64,000 bases of DNA, taken from Hyphomicrobiales bacterium (GTDB lineage Bacteria > Pseudomonadota > Alphaproteobacteria > Rhizobiales > Rhizobiaceae). Position numbers and translations under genes: made by a program. The notes under the pieces were generated by a model. The model did no database searches. It saw nothing but the letters and a program-made list of their open reading frames with translations, and was not told the DNA's origin. Where the stretch lies: the NCBI GenBank assembly GCA_900468535.1, contig UBTY01000012.1, positions 186,001 to 250,000 of the forward strand, in the 5' to 3' direction. Below, piece by piece: positions 1 to 8,194 of the stretch. Each line of letters begins with the position of its first letter. The first letter of the stretch is position 1.

Positions 1-1305
1 GATCCAGTCGCCGACAACGGGCTCTGACGCCTTCCACATGTTGAAACGCGGATTGAGGATGCGTGACACCCCTTCGACGACCACCATCGTCTTTTGCAGC
101 ATCACCAGTTCCGGGCGCGTCGCCATGTCGAACAGTTCGGTCACTTCGAAGAGCAGCGTCAGCAGCTTGCCCATCGAGATCGTTTCGGCAGGCTGGCCGT
201 GGATCGGCTCGCCGATCGCGCGGATCGCCTGGGCGAAACTTTCGACGTTATGATGGCCAGGCACGTAGCCCGCCTCGAAATGCACCTCGGCCACGCGGAT
301 GTAATCGCGGGTGATGAAGCCGTAGAGGATTTCCGCGAGGAAGCGGCGTTCCTTTTTGCCGAGACGACCGACGATCCCCATGTCGACGGCAACGATGTCG
401 CCCTGCGCATCAACGAACAGATTGCCCGGATGCATGTCCGCATGGAAGAAGCCGTCGCGCAGCGTATGGCGCAGAAACGACTGGATCAGCGTATCGGCAA
501 GCGCGTTGAGATCATGGCCAGCAGCGCGCAGCCCCTCGACATCGGACATCTTGACGCCATCGATCCATTCCATGGTGATGACATCGCGGCCGGTCCGTTC
601 CCAATCGACGGTCGGCACTCGAAACCCGGGATCCTTCGCTGTGTTCTCGGCAATCTCCGAGAGTGCGGCGGCCTCCAGGCGAAGATCCATCTCGACCTTG
701 GTGGTCTGTTCCAGCGTCTTCGTCACCTCCACCGGCCTCAGGCGCCGGCTGGAAGGCATGAAGCGCTCCTGCATATGGGCGACGAGATACATCGCCTCGA
801 TGTCGTGGGTGAAGCGCTGGCGCACGCCCGGTCGTACGACCTTCACGGCCACCTTCTTGCGGCCCGCAGGCGTATCGACCTCGGCCGGATGAACCTGCGC
901 GATCGATGCCGCCGCAATCGGATCGCCGAAGCTTGCGTAAAGCTCCTCGATCGGCCGGCCGAGCGAACTTGCGATGCTGGCCTTTGCCGCTTCCGGTGGG
1001 AAGAAAGCCATCCGGTCCTGCAGCTGCGACAGATCGTCGGCAAACTCCACGCCGACGACGTCGGGCCGCGTTGCCAGGAACTGGCCGATCTTGACGTAGG
1101 AGGGGCCGAGCCGCTCGACGGCCTGAGCGAGCCTGTCGCTGCGCTTCTTCGACTTAGAGCGGTTGCGTGCGAAAACGCCCGCCACGGACTTGGCGATACC
1201 GACAGCCGGCGGAAGATCTTCTGACGGCAGGGCCGAAATCACGCCCTCGCGCACGAGAATCCAGCCGACGCGCCAGAGCCGGAAATATGCTCCCAATGTG
1301 CTCAT
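1..1305 (-). CDS. ubiB: UbiB-family ubiquinone biosynthesis kinase-like protein (partial, C-terminus off the window)
   Basis: ABC1/UbiB atypical kinase-like protein needed for aerobic ubiquinone synthesis at the inner membrane. The first 435 residues are in the window with no stop, and the frame runs off base 1. The UbiB-specific KIGQ motif is at residues 72-75 in a conserved block ending ATRPD. A HADMHPGN catalytic-loop motif lies near residue 285, followed by a DMGIVGR metal-binding loop about 15 residues later. The C-terminal membrane helices would lie outside the window. It follows ubiE by 56 bp on the same strand, the usual ubiE-ubiB operon. The start ATG at 1305 was chosen because homologues begin with a similar short leader before the LWR segment. 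Family assignment is secure; the exact biochemical role of UbiB is still debated. Confidence 0.95.
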   Translation of the reverse strand, partial: MSTLGAYFRLWRVGWILVREGVISALPSEDLPPAVGIAKSVAGVFARNRSKSKKRSDRLAQAVERLGPSYVKIGQFLATRPDVVGVEFADDLSQLQDRMAFFPPEAAKASIASSLGRPIEELYASFGDPIAAASIAQVHPAEVDTPAGRKKVAVKVVRPGVRQRFTHDIEAMYLVAHMQERFMPSSRRLRPVEVTKTLEQTTKVEMDLRLEAAALSEIAENTAKDPGFRVPTVDWERTGRDVITMEWIDGVKMSDVEGLRAAGHDLNALADTLIQSFLRHTLRDGFFHADMHPGNLFVDAQGDIVAVDMGIVGRLGKKERRFLAEILYGFITRDYIRVAEVHFEAGYVPGHHNVESFAQAIRAIGEPIHGQPAETISMGKLLTLLFEVTELFDMATRPELVMLQKTMVVVEGVSRILNPRFNMWKASEPVVGDWI

Positions 1306-1361
1306 GCGGGAACGCCTGCCTGCGGGTGCGGGGCGGTGAACGATGCCTGCGAAACCATGCG

Positions 1362-2138
1362 TCAGAGCTTCCAGCCGGAATGAAGGGCCGCGATGCCGCC
1401 GGTATAGTTGGTAAAGCTGACGCGCGAGAAACCGGCGCCGCGGATCATCTCGGCGAAGTTCTCCTGGTTGGGGAACTTGCGGATGGATTCGACCAGGTAC
1501 TGATAAGGCTCAGCCTCGCCGGTAATCGCCTTGCCGAACTTCGGAATGGCGTTGAAGGACCATGTGTCATAGACGCGGTCGAGGAGCGGCATGTCCACTT
1601 CCGAAAACTCAAGCACGAGCAAACGACCGCCGCGCTTCAGCACGCGATAGGCTTCGCTCAGCGCCACGTCGATGCGTGGCACGTTGCGGATGCCGAAGGC
1701 GATCGTATAGGCGTCGAAGCTGTTAGCCTCGAACGGCAGATCCTCGGCGTTCGCCTCGACGAAGGTCAGATTGTCGGAAAGCTTCTTCTTGGCGGCGCGC
1801 TCGGCGCCGACTGACAGCATCGAGCCGTTGATGTCGAGCACGGTAGAATGTGCCATCCGGTTCGAGGCTTCGATGATGCGAAAGGCGATGTCGCCGGTGC
1901 CGCCGGCCACGTCGAGCGTCCTGTAGCCGGGCTCCTTGCGCGGGTTCAGCGCCGAAATCATGGCATCCTTCCAGACGCGATGCATGCCGACCGACATGAC
2001 GTCGTTCATGATGTCGTAGCGCTTGGCGACCTTGTGGAAGACCTCGTTGACGAGACCCTGCTTTTCACCGTCCGCCACTTCGCGGAAGCCGTAGGATGTT
2101 TCCATGCCGCCTTCGGCGGAGGTACGGCTTTCTGACAT
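1362..2138 (-). CDS. ubiE: Demethylmenaquinone/ubiquinone C-methyltransferase UbiE
   Basis: SAM-dependent C-methyltransferase of the ubiquinone pathway; 258 aa, the normal size. The SAM-binding motif DVAGGTGD is at residues 76-83. The family signatures FGIRNVP and ESIRKFPNQ and the C-terminal ALHSGWKL are all present. The start ATG at 2138 has a GGAG ribosome-binding site 8 bases upstream and gives the standard N-terminus; an upstream in-frame start at 2177 would add 13 unconserved residues. It is divergent from mutM, the start codons being 151 bp apart, and upstream of ubiB in the same operon. Ubiquinone is the only respiratory quinone I would expect in Rhizobiaceae, so the menaquinone reaction is probably not used. 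Confidence 0.96.
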   Translation of the reverse strand: MSESRTSAEGGMETSYGFREVADGEKQGLVNEVFHKVAKRYDIMNDVMSVGMHRVWKDAMISALNPRKEPGYRTLDVAGGTGDIAFRIIEASNRMAHSTVLDINGSMLSVGAERAAKKKLSDNLTFVEANAEDLPFEANSFDAYTIAFGIRNVPRIDVALSEAYRVLKRGGRLLVLEFSEVDMPLLDRVYDTWSFNAIPKFGKAITGEAEPYQYLVESIRKFPNQENFAEMIRGAGFSRVSFTNYTGGIAALHSGWKL

Positions 2139-2289
2139 CGAAATACTCCATCTATCTGAAATCGGCGCGGCGACCATAGCGAACGGACGCGCGCGGCGCT
2201 ATCTGTGGGCCACGGTCAGGGCCGCGGCACCTTGGCGCTATAGCGCACAACGCCCGTGGTTGAAACATGTTAGATATAGATGGGTTAAG

Positions 2290-3180
2290 ATGCCGGAATT
2301 GCCAGAAGTCGAAACCGTCCGACGCGGGCTTGCCCCCACGATGGAAGGCACGCGGATCGCTCGCCTGGAGCTGCGACGCAAGGACCTGCGGTTTCCCTTT
2401 CCGGATGGCCTGGAGGCCCGCGCGACCGGCCGCGAAATCGTCGCGCTCGGTCGCCGCGCCAAGTATCTGCTGATCGATCTCGACGACGGCACGACGATCA
2501 TCTCGCATCTCGGCATGTCCGGCTCCTTCCGCATCGAGACCGGACCGGTGTCCGAAGTGCCCGGCGACTTTCATCATCCGCGCTCGAAGGATGAAAAGCA
2601 CGACCACGCCATCTTCCACCTCGAAGGACCGGCAGGCATCAGCCGCGTCATCTATAATGATCCGCGCCGCTTCGGCTTCATGGATATGGCGCGGCGCTCC
2701 GAGCTTGACCTCAATCCCTTCCTCTCAGGCCTCGGGCCGGAGCCGACGGGCAACGAGCTCAGTGCCGCCTATTTGGCGGAGCGTTTCATCGGCAAGGCGC
2801 AGCCGCTGAAGAGCGCGCTGCTCGACCAGAAGAATATCGCCGGGCTCGGCAATATCTATGTTTGCGAGGCGCTCTGGCGCGCGCACCTGAGCCCAACCCG
2901 TGCCGCCGCGACCGTCGTCACCAAGACGGGCAAGCCGACCAGGCAGATGGATCTTCTGGTGGCCTCGATCCGCGACGTCATAGCCGACGCCATCAAGGCC
3001 GGCGGCTCGTCGCTGCGGGACCATATCCAGACGGACGGCTCGCTCGGTTACTTCCAGCACTCCTTCTCGGTCTACGACCGCGAAAGTCTACCTTGCCGCA
3101 CGCCCGATTGCGGCGGTACGGTCGCACGCATCGTTCAGGCGGGGCGCTCGACCTTCTATTGCCCTCACTGCCAGAAATAA
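2290..3180 (+). CDS. mutM: Formamidopyrimidine-DNA glycosylase (Fpg/MutM)
   Basis: Base-excision repair glycosylase/AP lyase that removes 8-oxoguanine and other oxidised purines. It is 296 aa. The N-terminus is MPELPEVE, so after Met removal the catalytic Pro and Glu are in place; this fixes the start at 2290 although the frame is open further upstream. The helix-two-turn-helix region containing [13 protein letters not shown] is near residues 175-190. The C-terminal zinc finger has two CxxC-type pairs (CRTPDC and CPHC) ending in the usual QK. It is divergent from ubiE and 14 bp upstream of the crotonase gene, with which it is probably co-transcribed. Confidence 0.97.
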   Translation: MPELPEVETVRRGLAPTMEGTRIARLELRRKDLRFPFPDGLEARATGREIVALGRRAKYLLIDLDDGTTIISHLGMSGSFRIETGPVSEVPGDFHHPRSKDEKHDHAIFHLEGPAGISRVIYNDPRRFGFMDMARRSELDLNPFLSGLGPEPTGNELSAAYLAERFIGKAQPLKSALLDQKNIAGLGNIYVCEALWRAHLSPTRAAATVVTKTGKPTRQMDLLVASIRDVIADAIKAGGSSLRDHIQTDGSLGYFQHSFSVYDRESLPCRTPDCGGTVARIVQAGRSTFYCPHCQK

Positions 3181-3194
3181 CGGGAGGACTGTCC

Positions 3195-3968
3195 ATGGCC
3201 TATGAAACGCTCATCGTCGAAACCCGTGGTGCGGTCGGGTTGATCACCTTGAACCGCCCGCAGGCGCTGAACGCCCTGAACTCGACCGTGCTGAAGGAGC
3301 TCCTTCAGGCCTACGAAGCCTTCCAGGCCGATGACGCCGTCGGCGCCATGGTGCTGACCGGTTCCGAGCGCGCATTCGCGGCCGGCGCCGATATCAAGGA
3401 AATGCAGCCGCTAAGCTATGTCGACGTCTATAGCCGCGACCTGATGAGCGGCTGGGACGATGTCGCCAAGGTGCGCAAGCCCGTGATCGCTGCCGTTAGC
3501 GGCTTTGCGCTCGGCGGCGGCTGCGAGCTTGCCATGATGTGCGACATCATCATCGCCTCCGAAACGGCCAAGTTCGGCCAGCCCGAGATCACCCTTGGCG
3601 TCATTCCCGGGATGGGCGGCTCACAGCGGCTGACGCGGGCCGTCGGCAGATATAAGGCGATGGACCTGATCCTCACCGGCCGGATGATGGATGCCGCCGA
3701 AGCCGAGCGCGCGGGACTCGTTTCGCGTGTGGTGGCGCCGGAGCGTCTGCTGGACGAGGCCTTGGAAGCCGCCGCCAAGATTGCCTCCCTGTCGCGTCCG
3801 TCCGTGCTGATGGCGAAGGAGGCGGTAAACCGGGCGCTGGAGACGACATTGGACGAAGGCCTTCGCTTCGAGCGCCGCCTTTTCCATTCTCTGTTTTCGA
3901 CCGAAGATCAGAAAGAGGGGATGACGGCCTTCATCGAAAAGCGTAAGCCTGACTTCAAGAACCGCTGA
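3195..3968 (+). CDS. Enoyl-CoA hydratase (crotonase family)
   Basis: Probable short-chain enoyl-CoA hydratase of fatty-acid beta-oxidation; 257 aa, typical of single-domain crotonases. The oxyanion-hole segments AAGADIKEM (about residues 62-70) and ALGGGCE (105-111) are intact. Both catalytic glutamates of true hydratases are present, Glu111 and Glu131 (in GQPEITLG). It starts with ATG at 3195 behind a GGGAGGA ribosome-binding site. Its position between mutM and rpsT/dnaA is the usual one in Rhizobiaceae, where the gene is often called fadB1. Substrate chain length cannot be read from the sequence. Confidence 0.93.
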   Translation: MAYETLIVETRGAVGLITLNRPQALNALNSTVLKELLQAYEAFQADDAVGAMVLTGSERAFAAGADIKEMQPLSYVDVYSRDLMSGWDDVAKVRKPVIAAVSGFALGGGCELAMMCDIIIASETAKFGQPEITLGVIPGMGGSQRLTRAVGRYKAMDLILTGRMMDAAEAERAGLVSRVVAPERLLDEALEAAAKIASLSRPSVLMAKEAVNRALETTLDEGLRFERRLFHSLFSTEDQKEGMTAFIEKRKPDFKNR

Positions 3969-4005
3969 ACCTTCGACAAAGGCGGCGTTTCCTTGAAAAT
4001 GCGCG

Positions 4006-4033
4006 TTGACGTGGGTCGGCTTTAGGGTTATAT
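4006..4033 (+). promoter_or_regulatory. Sigma70-type promoter for rpsT
   Basis: A TTGACG -35 hexamer (4006-4011) and a TTATAT -10 hexamer (4028-4033) are 16 bp apart, 120 bp before the rpsT start. The resulting leader of about 115 nt contains complementary GCCACT (4054-4059) and AGTGGC (4096-4101), which could pair over a long loop. Whether this leader is regulatory is inference. Confidence 0.6.
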
Positions 4034-4153
4034 GCCCGCCCACGGTTCGGGAAGCCACTCCGGTTTTCCGCTTATGCTCCCGCATTGCTGTATGAAGTGG
4101 CCGCAGGGCCCGCGGTGATGACGGAGTTTGTTCGAATTCTTAGAGAGGCATCC

Positions 4154-4432
4154 ATGGCCAATACAACTTCGGCGAAAAAAGCGACCCGCAAGATCGCCCG
4201 CCGTACCGACGTCAATAAGGCTCGTCGCTCGCGCGTTCGTACTTTCGTTCGCAAGGTCGAAGAGGCACTCGCATCTGGTGATGCTGCCAAGGCAAAGGAA
4301 GCTTTCCTCGCCGCGCAGCCGGAACTGGCTCGCGCTGCAAGCAAGGGCGTTGTTCACGCCAACACGGCTTCCCGCAAGGTCTCGCGCCTGGCAGCTCGTG
4401 TGAAGGCTCTGTCGGTTTCCGCAACCGCATAA
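4154..4432 (+). CDS. rpsT: Small ribosomal subunit protein bS20
   Basis: Primary 16S rRNA-binding protein of the small subunit; 92 aa and very basic, as usual for alphaproteobacteria. The conserved S20 pattern is present: the [18 protein letters not shown] segment near residues 14-36 and [15 protein letters not shown] near residues 66-80. ATG at 4154 follows an AGAGAGG ribosome-binding region. It has its own promoter upstream and a strong intrinsic terminator 30 bp downstream, so it is a single-gene unit located before dnaA, as in other rhizobia. Confidence 0.98.
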   Translation: MANTTSAKKATRKIARRTDVNKARRSRVRTFVRKVEEALASGDAAKAKEAFLAAQPELARAASKGVVHANTASRKVSRLAARVKALSVSATA

Positions 4433-4462
4433 TCTTTCGTTAACAAACGCTTCGTTATGATT

Positions 4463-4488
4463 AGCCCGGCAACTTTGTCGGGCTTTTT
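4463..4488 (+). terminator. Rho-independent terminator of rpsT
   Basis: Inverted repeat AGCCCG (4463-4468) and CGGGCT (4479-4484) with a 10-nt loop, immediately followed by a run of T. It lies 30 bp after the rpsT stop. Confidence 0.85.
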
Positions 4489-4489
4489 C

Positions 4490-4761
4490 GATTCCGCCAG
4501 CGGCCAAAGTTTTGGTTAATTCAGCGACGATTTCATGTCGGGCGGATGACACAAAAAAATGTTTAAAAACAATGGCTTGCAACAGGATGCTGTCAAGTCT
4601 GACGACTCGGACCTTCCGTAGCGGGGTCCAAAACGAGTCAAGAAGCTTTTTTCTTTTTTTCTTTTTATGCGTGTCAAAATTGCCAGAAATGGGAATCTCC
4701 TTGATTCAAAAGCGATTCTTTTTTGACACTGGCGTGACGCCCAAAAACTGGCGCCGGAGTC
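4490..4761. promoter_or_regulatory. Cluster of seven GANTC (CcrM-type methylation) sites upstream of dnaA
   Basis: GANTC occurs at 4490, 4604, 4635, 4693, 4703, 4714 and 4757. About one would be expected by chance in this length, and none follows in the next 600 bp up to the dnaA start. Three lie within 26 bp just before a TTGACA -35-like hexamer. In alphaproteobacteria GANTC is methylated by the cell-cycle enzyme CcrM, and in Caulobacter dnaA transcription depends on this methylation. A regulatory role here is inference. Confidence 0.6.
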
Positions 4762-5375
4762 AACGGGGCCGTCTTAATTTTGCGTAAAATTCATCGTTGA
4801 TCTCCGCCATCGATCCTGCCTAAATGCCGCTCAACAAGGGGCTCGGACATCACCTGTTTAAGGCTTGGTCTTGAAACTGCCACGTCGGCAGGCTGATTGC
4901 TTTGTGTCTTTTGTGACGAGGGAAGTACCCTCGGATTTTCACGCACTGGCGCAAATTGGACCGCGACTTTGGCTGTCGCGGAACGGGATCGTTTGTGCGT
5001 TCACAGTACACGCTTTGCGTGAGGTCTTGGGAGAGGAGATCTTTGCGCAGGTAAGCCGGCAACCGCTTGGACGAGGAGCGGAAACCGGCAACGCGGATGA
5101 GGCAAGCATGCATGAGGCTCGCTTCTTCATCCCCGGCATAGTCGCCCCCTGTTGTGGGGCAGGCGTTTGAGTGAACCGGCCAGCGGTGGGGCATGAGGGT
5201 GCCACGGCAGGCCATAGCGGGGAAATGATCGGGCGACGGAATAGGCCGCCCGGTGGAATTGGAAGGCGGCAATATGCACATGAATTCATTGGCGGCGAAT
5301 GCTCTGGACGATACGGACAAAGCATCGCAGGCATTTGGCTCTATTTGCCCAGAAGCGGCGGGGGAAAAGGGAGAC

Positions 5376-6827
5376 ATGAAGAATGGCATACTTTTTGAAC
5401 GTGTCAGTGCTCGCCTAAAGGCGCAGGTCGGTCCCGATGTCTATGCAAGCTGGTTTGCCCGGCTGAAGCTGCATTCGGTTTCCAAGAGTGTCGTGCGGCT
5501 GACGGTGCCGACGACTTTTTTGAAGTCTTGGATCAACAACCGTTATCTTGATCTCATCACCAGCCTTTTCCAGGCTGAGGACGCGGAAATTCTCAAGGTC
5601 GAGATTCTCGTCCGCACCGCCGCTCGCGGCACAGGCAAGCCGGCCGAAGAAGCCGCTGCACAGGAGCCGGTATCCGGTGGTTCGCCGGCTCGGCGCACGA
5701 CAATCGCCCAGCCTGCTGGCCAGATCGTGCAGCAGGCGGTCTCCGCGGCGGCAGCATCGCGTCCGGCAACCGCCGGCCAGCCGCTGTTCGGTTCGCCGCT
5801 CGATAACCGCTTCACCTTCGACACCTTCGTTGAAGGCAGCTCCAATCGCGTCGCTCTTGCGGCCGCAAAGACCATTGCCGAAGCAGGCCAGGGCGCAGTG
5901 CGCTTCAACCCGCTCTTCGTTCACTCCACGGTCGGTCTCGGCAAGACCCATCTGCTGCAGGCAATCGCCAATGCAGCAGTCCAGAATCCGCGCCAGCTGC
6001 GCGTCGTCTACCTGACGGCGGAATACTTCATGTGGCGTTTCGCAACGGCGATCCGCGACAACGATGCGCTGACGCTGAAGGACTCGCTGCGCAACATCGA
6101 CCTTCTGATCATCGACGACATGCAGTTCCTGCAGGGCAAGATGATCCAGCACGAGTTCTGCCATCTCCTGAACATGCTGCTCGACAGCGCCAAGCAGGTC
6201 GTCGTCGCAGCCGACCGTGCGCCTTGGGAGCTGGAATCGCTCGACCCGCGCGTTCGTTCGCGTCTGCAGGGTGGCGTGGCGATCGAGCTCGACGGTCCGG
6301 ACTACGAGATGCGTCTTGAAATCCTCAAGCGCCGTCTGGCGGTAGCACGCACGGAAGATCCGTCTCTGGATATGTCGCCGGAACTGCTGAACCACGTTGC
6401 ACGCAGCATCACGGCAAGCGGCCGCGAGCTGGAAGGCGCCTTCAACCAGCTGCTCTTCCGTCGCTCCTTCGAGCCGAACCTGACGGTCGAGCGCGTCGAT
6501 GAACTCCTTGCTCACCTTGTCGGCTCCGGCGAGCCGCGCCGGGTTCGCATCGAGGACATCCAGCGCATCGTCGCACGGCATTACAACGTCTCGCGTCAGG
6601 AACTGGTTTCGAACCGCCGTACGCGCGTCATCGTCAAGCCGCGGCAGATCGCCATGTACCTGTCGAAGACGCTGACACCTCGTTCGTTCCCGGAGATCGG
6701 CCGCCGTTTCGGTGGACGCGACCACACCACGGTTCTTCACGCCGTGCGCAAGATCGAGGAACTGATTTCGGGAGACACCAAGCTGTCGCACGAGATCGAG
6801 CTGCTCAAGCGCCTGATCAACGAATAG
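5376..6827 (+). CDS. dnaA: Chromosomal replication initiator protein DnaA
   Basis: AAA+ ATPase that binds DnaA boxes and opens the chromosomal origin; 483 aa from this start. Domain I covers residues 1-80, followed by an Ala/Pro/Gly-rich linker. The AAA+ core has Walker A GLGKTH near residue 188 and Walker [10 protein letters not shown] near 245. The C-terminal DNA-binding domain carries the signature [15 protein letters not shown] near 447. I chose ATG 5376 because domain I begins there and AAGGGAG lies just upstream. An in-frame ATG at 5274, also with a GGAAGGCGG site, would add 34 residues and may be the annotated start in relatives. A terminator follows 23 bp after the stop. Confidence 0.97.
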   Translation: MKNGILFERVSARLKAQVGPDVYASWFARLKLHSVSKSVVRLTVPTTFLKSWINNRYLDLITSLFQAEDAEILKVEILVRTAARGTGKPAEEAAAQEPVSGGSPARRTTIAQPAGQIVQQAVSAAAASRPATAGQPLFGSPLDNRFTFDTFVEGSSNRVALAAAKTIAEAGQGAVRFNPLFVHSTVGLGKTHLLQAIANAAVQNPRQLRVVYLTAEYFMWRFATAIRDNDALTLKDSLRNIDLLIIDDMQFLQGKMIQHEFCHLLNMLLDSAKQVVVAADRAPWELESLDPRVRSRLQGGVAIELDGPDYEMRLEILKRRLAVARTEDPSLDMSPELLNHVARSITASGRELEGAFNQLLFRRSFEPNLTVERVDELLAHLVGSGEPRRVRIEDIQRIVARHYNVSRQELVSNRRTRVIVKPRQIAMYLSKTLTPRSFPEIGRRFGGRDHTTVLHAVRKIEELISGDTKLSHEIELLKRLINE

Positions 6828-6850
6828 GCTGGGCTTGTTCACAATGTTCT

Positions 6851-6883
6851 ATGGCCGGGAGCAATCCCGGCCATTTTCTTTTA
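6851..6883 (+). terminator. Rho-independent terminator of dnaA
   Basis: Perfect 10-bp stem ATGGCCGGGA / TCCCGGCCAT with a GCAA tetraloop, followed by a T-rich tail (TTTCTTTT). Confidence 0.92.
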
Positions 6884-6948
6884 TAAGGGTTTTATTCTAT
6901 ACCGCCTGAGTACGCCGCAGGAGGAGTGCGGCGCTTAGGAGGAAAAGA

Positions 6949-8031
6949 ATGACTTTCACGAAAATTGCCGTCATCGGCCTGGGCAAGGTCGGACGGCTGG
7001 CGGCAACGCTTTTGCACGAAGGGGGCTTCGAGGTCATCGGCGTCGATGCGCAGCGGCCCGTCGGCGAGCTGCCTTTCGCATTCCGGAGCGGCAATATTTC
7101 CGACCCGGTAGTGATCGGCGAATTGCTGTCTGATGTCGAGGCGGTGCTGTCGTGCCTGCCGTATCATCTCAACATGGCGCTGGCACGCGCGGCCCACACG
7201 GCAGGCATCCACTATTTCGACCTGACCGAAGACGTCCCGACCACGAACTTCATCATCGAGCTCTCGAAAACGGCACGCGGCCTGATGGCGCCGCAATGCG
7301 GTCTCGCCCCCGGCTTTGTCGGCATTGTCGGTGCGAGCCTTGCCGACGAGTTCGACCGTTGCCGCTCCATCCGGATGCGCGTCGGCGCCCTGCCGCAAAA
7401 TCCGACGGGGCTTCTGGGCTACGCCTTCAACTGGTCACCTGAGGGCGTCGTCAACGAATATCTCAACGACTGCGAGGTCATTGAAGGCGGCGTGCGCAAG
7501 CTTGTCTCGCCGATGGAATGGCTGGAGACGATATATGTCGAGGGCGTCAAGCTCGAGGCCTTCACGACATCGGGCGGTCTCGGCACGATGTGCGATACGC
7601 TGCTCGGCAAGGTCGACAATCTCGACTACAAGACGATGCGTTATCCGGGCCATATGGACCTGATGAACTTCTTCTTCCACGAACTGCTGATGCGCGACAA
7701 GCGCGGCCTCGCAGGCGAAATCCTCACGAATGCGAAACCGCCTGTCGATGACGATGTGGTCTATGTCCACGTCGCTGCGGAAGGCACGCAGGCGGGCAGT
7801 CTCCGCCGCAAGGAGTTCGTCCGCGCCTATTATCCGATCGAGATAGCAGGCGCGCGGCGCACCGCCATCGCCTGGACGACGTCCGCTTCTGTTGTCGCGG
7901 TGATCGAGATGGTCCGGGACGGATTGCTGCCGAACAGCGGCTTTCTGCATCAGGAGCATATCCCGCTGGAGATGTTCCTGCAGACGCCGACCGGCAGCCT
8001 GTTCAAGGGCGGCGCCCACAAACACCGCTAG
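6949..8031 (+). CDS. Saccharopine dehydrogenase-like NAD(P)-binding oxidoreductase
   Basis: 360 aa with an N-terminal Rossmann fold (GLGKVG at residues 11-16) and the C-terminal domain of the saccharopine dehydrogenase / lysine 6-dehydrogenase superfamily (TSGGLGTMCDTL and KTMRYPGHMDLM in the middle). It probably acts on an amino-acid or imine-type substrate, but the reaction cannot be inferred from the sequence. ATG 6949 has an AGGAGG site 7 bases upstream. It stands alone between the dnaA terminator and a palindromic repeat that begins at its own stop codon. No lysine-catabolism partner is adjacent. Confidence 0.85.
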   Translation: MTFTKIAVIGLGKVGRLAATLLHEGGFEVIGVDAQRPVGELPFAFRSGNISDPVVIGELLSDVEAVLSCLPYHLNMALARAAHTAGIHYFDLTEDVPTTNFIIELSKTARGLMAPQCGLAPGFVGIVGASLADEFDRCRSIRMRVGALPQNPTGLLGYAFNWSPEGVVNEYLNDCEVIEGGVRKLVSPMEWLETIYVEGVKLEAFTTSGGLGTMCDTLLGKVDNLDYKTMRYPGHMDLMNFFFHELLMRDKRGLAGEILTNAKPPVDDDVVYVHVAAEGTQAGSLRRKEFVRAYYPIEIAGARRTAIAWTTSASVVAVIEMVRDGLLPNSGFLHQEHIPLEMFLQTPTGSLFKGGAHKHR

Positions 8032-8126
8032 AGCGCCGTGCGTCCTTAAGGACGCACAAAGACGCTCTATCTTGTTGAATCTACGCATCAGGCTTTCCGA
8101 AAATCGATTGGATTTTCGGGCCGATG
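8028..8126 (+). repeat. Palindromic intergenic repeat, copy A (longest copy)
   Basis: It starts at the stop codon of the preceding gene (CTAGAGCGCC). The core is a perfect 20-bp palindrome, 8038-8057, that folds into an 8-bp stem with a TTAA loop. Outer arms TAGAGCG (8029-8035) and CGCTCTA (8063-8069) extend the stem. A conserved AATCTACGCATC tail follows, then a second hairpin with 9-bp arms CCGAAAATC (8097-8105) and GATTTTCGG (8111-8119). Two related copies occur at 34508-34573 and 51434-51479. All three lie between convergent genes, so a bidirectional terminator or mRNA 3'-end element is likely. Confidence 0.8.
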
Positions 8127-8194
8127 CTGTAGTCGATCGTTGCACCGGACGTCGGCCCTATGGGGCCGGCGTTTCCGCTGCCGTTACTCCGGGG

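Larger units (their letters stand above)
4433..5375. other. Long gene-free region between rpsT and dnaA
   Basis: I see no convincing gene in these 943 bp. After the rpsT terminator come seven GANTC sites between 4490 and 4761, a T-rich tract (about 4646-4668), a TTGACA hexamer (4723-4728) with no good -10, and a CtrA-box-like TTAA-N7-TAAA (4774-4788). An open frame at 4865-5170 has unusual composition and no recognisable family. No TTATCCACA DnaA box was found, so there is no evidence that this is the replication origin. It most likely holds the dnaA promoter and leader. Confidence 0.7.

Noticed and set aside
4865..5170. Open reading frame of 101 codons upstream of dnaA
   Set aside because: No recognisable family, an odd composition with scattered Cys and Trp, no good ribosome-binding site, and it lies within the probable dnaA leader.
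4433..5375. Chromosomal replication origin next to dnaA
   Set aside because: No TTATCCACA DnaA boxes or AT-rich unwinding repeats were found. In Caulobacter and Sinorhizobium the origin is near hemE rather than dnaA.
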